NCBI GenBank assembly: GCA_041915365.1
Contig: JAYSBP010000018.1
Coordinates: 1-42,838 of the forward strand
DNA length: 42,838 nt
Direction: 5' to 3'
From: UBA6016 sp041915365
GTDB lineage: Bacteria; Campylobacterota; Campylobacteria; Campylobacterales; UBA6016
Shown here: in pieces, positions 42,122 through 42,838 of the stretch
Numbering within the stretch: position 1 is the first letter of the stretch
Layout of the letters: each line of letters opens with the position of its first letter
The notes under the pieces: model-generated
Told to the model about the DNA's origin: nothing
The model's database searches: none
What the model saw: the letters and a program-made list of their open reading frames with translations, nothing else
Position numbers and translations under genes: made by a program

Positions 42122-42838
42122 ATGGAAATCGTAAATAGCGGTATTGCTTGGCTTGCGGGAGCTCTTTGGGGGCTGCCGCTTATTGTATTTTTGCTAGGTG
42201 TTGGTATATATTTGACGTTTCTTTTGAGGGGTGTGCAATTTAGAGCTTTTGGACATGCTTTTAAACTCGTATTTCACAAAGAGCACGGTAGCGAGGGTGA
42301 CATTAGCCATTTTGCGGCTCTTATGACCGCTCTTGCCGCAACCGTCGGGATAGGAAATATAGTTGGGGTAGCTACGGCTATCACGCTTGGCGGCCCGGGA
42401 GCGGTATTTTGGATGTGGATGACCGGACTTGTCGGTATGGCTACCAAGTACTCGGAGATACTTCTAGCCCAAAAATATAGGCAAAAAGGTGCGCATGGAA
42501 TGCGAGGCGGCCCGATGTATTATCTTAGAGACGGGGCAAATATGCCTCGCCTTGCGATAGCTTTTGCCGTTTTTACCGTTCTTGCTAGCTTTGGGATAGG
42601 TAATATGACACAGTCAAACGCCGTAGCCTCCGCTCTCTCTTTAAAATTTGGTATAGATACTGCGATTACTGGCTTTTTGTTGATGATTTTGACGATGCTT
42701 GTGATACTCGGGGGTATAAAGTCAATAGGGAAGTTTACCTCTTTTCTTGTCCCTTTCATGATAGTTTTTTATGTCGGCGCCGCACTAATCGTGCTTACGA
42801 TGAATGTGGAAAAACTCCCTTCCGCTTTTGCTCTTATA
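42122..42838 (+). CDS. Alanine/glycine:cation symporter (AGCS family), truncated by the window edge
   Basis: The frame opens with ATG at 42122 and runs off the window; 239 residues are visible. Membrane segments begin at once (LPLIVFLLGVGIYLTFLL), followed by the AGCS hallmarks SHFAALMTALAATVGIGNIV, GGPGAVFWMWMTGLVGMATK and RGGPMYYL. It imports alanine or glycine with sodium or protons. A TATAAT box at 42093-42098 lies 24 bases upstream, without a clear -35. The usual family length is about 440-500 residues, so roughly half is missing. Confidence 0.93.
   Translation, partial: MEIVNSGIAWLAGALWGLPLIVFLLGVGIYLTFLLRGVQFRAFGHAFKLVFHKEHGSEGDISHFAALMTALAATVGIGNIVGVATAITLGGPGAVFWMWMTGLVGMATKYSEILLAQKYRQKGAHGMRGGPMYYLRDGANMPRLAIAFAVFTVLASFGIGNMTQSNAVASALSLKFGIDTAITGFLLMILTMLVILGGIKSIGKFTSFLVPFMIVFYVGAALIVLTMNVEKLPSAFALI

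Noticed and set aside
1..42838. CRISPR arrays, rRNA genes, transposase-bearing insertion sequences and a chromosome origin
   Set aside because: I saw no regularly spaced repeat-spacer series, no rRNA-like sequence, no transposase and no cluster of DnaA boxes with origin genes.

Overview
The window reads as a chromosomal segment of a member of the Campylobacterota (former Epsilonproteobacteria), most likely a Campylobacter-like organism. The reasons are the moderate AT-richness, the dense and often overlapping genes, many TTG and GTG starts, and two gene orders that I recall from Campylobacter jejuni: ileS / tiny membrane protein / gatA / guaB / nitrilase-like / murC, and pyrD / M16 peptidase / dapA / short-chain reductase. 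These synteny statements are from memory and were not searched.

Region 1 (about 1-5590) is accessory DNA. A partial gene at the left edge is followed by a 400-base stretch with a frame-broken remnant that resembles the end of a diversity-generating-retroelement target. Then comes a compact integrative element: a leftward CI/XRE-type repressor, a divergent consensus promoter, and eight tightly packed rightward genes (two small helix-turn-helix proteins, a winged-helix protein, a lytic transglycosylase, a protein of unknown function, another HTH protein, a YdjM-like membrane hydrolase, an excisionase-like protein) ending in a tyrosine recombinase. The recombinase abuts the 3' end of a tRNA-Asp gene. 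No capsid, terminase or conjugation gene is seen.

Region 2 (5614-5990) is a leftward tRNA operon, Lys-Glu-Val-Asp in transcription order, with a consensus promoter.

Region 3 (6076-17524) is housekeeping: cinA leftward, then a long rightward run with ileS, a 40-residue membrane protein, gatA, guaB, metX, xseB, a nitrilase-fold protein that lacks its catalytic Lys and Cys, a dapC-like aminotransferase and murC. They serve translation, purine, methionine, lysine/peptidoglycan and DNA repair functions.

Region 4 (17598-27160) is sensing and redox: a chemoreceptor, an acyltransferase, a PAS histidine kinase with its OmpR-type regulator, a superoxide-reductase-like protein, a FetB-type permease, truD, a Crp/Fnr regulator, and a pair of Tat-exported proteins (a Rieske protein and an FccB-like sulfide dehydrogenase flavoprotein).

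Region 5 (27459-33764) is one leftward operon: pyrD, M16 peptidase, dapA, FabL-like enoyl reductase, pgsA, rseP, yggS. Region 6 (33947-42838) holds a D-alanyl-D-alanine carboxypeptidase, a complete CmeABC/AcrAB-TolC-type efflux operon, a Tat-exported beta-carbonic anhydrase, a small unknown protein and a truncated AGCS amino acid symporter at the right edge.

The most interesting leads are the FccB-Rieske pair without a cytochrome subunit, the nitrilase-fold pseudoenzyme, the element integrase with a missing catalytic arginine, and the possible retroelement-type variable region at the left end.
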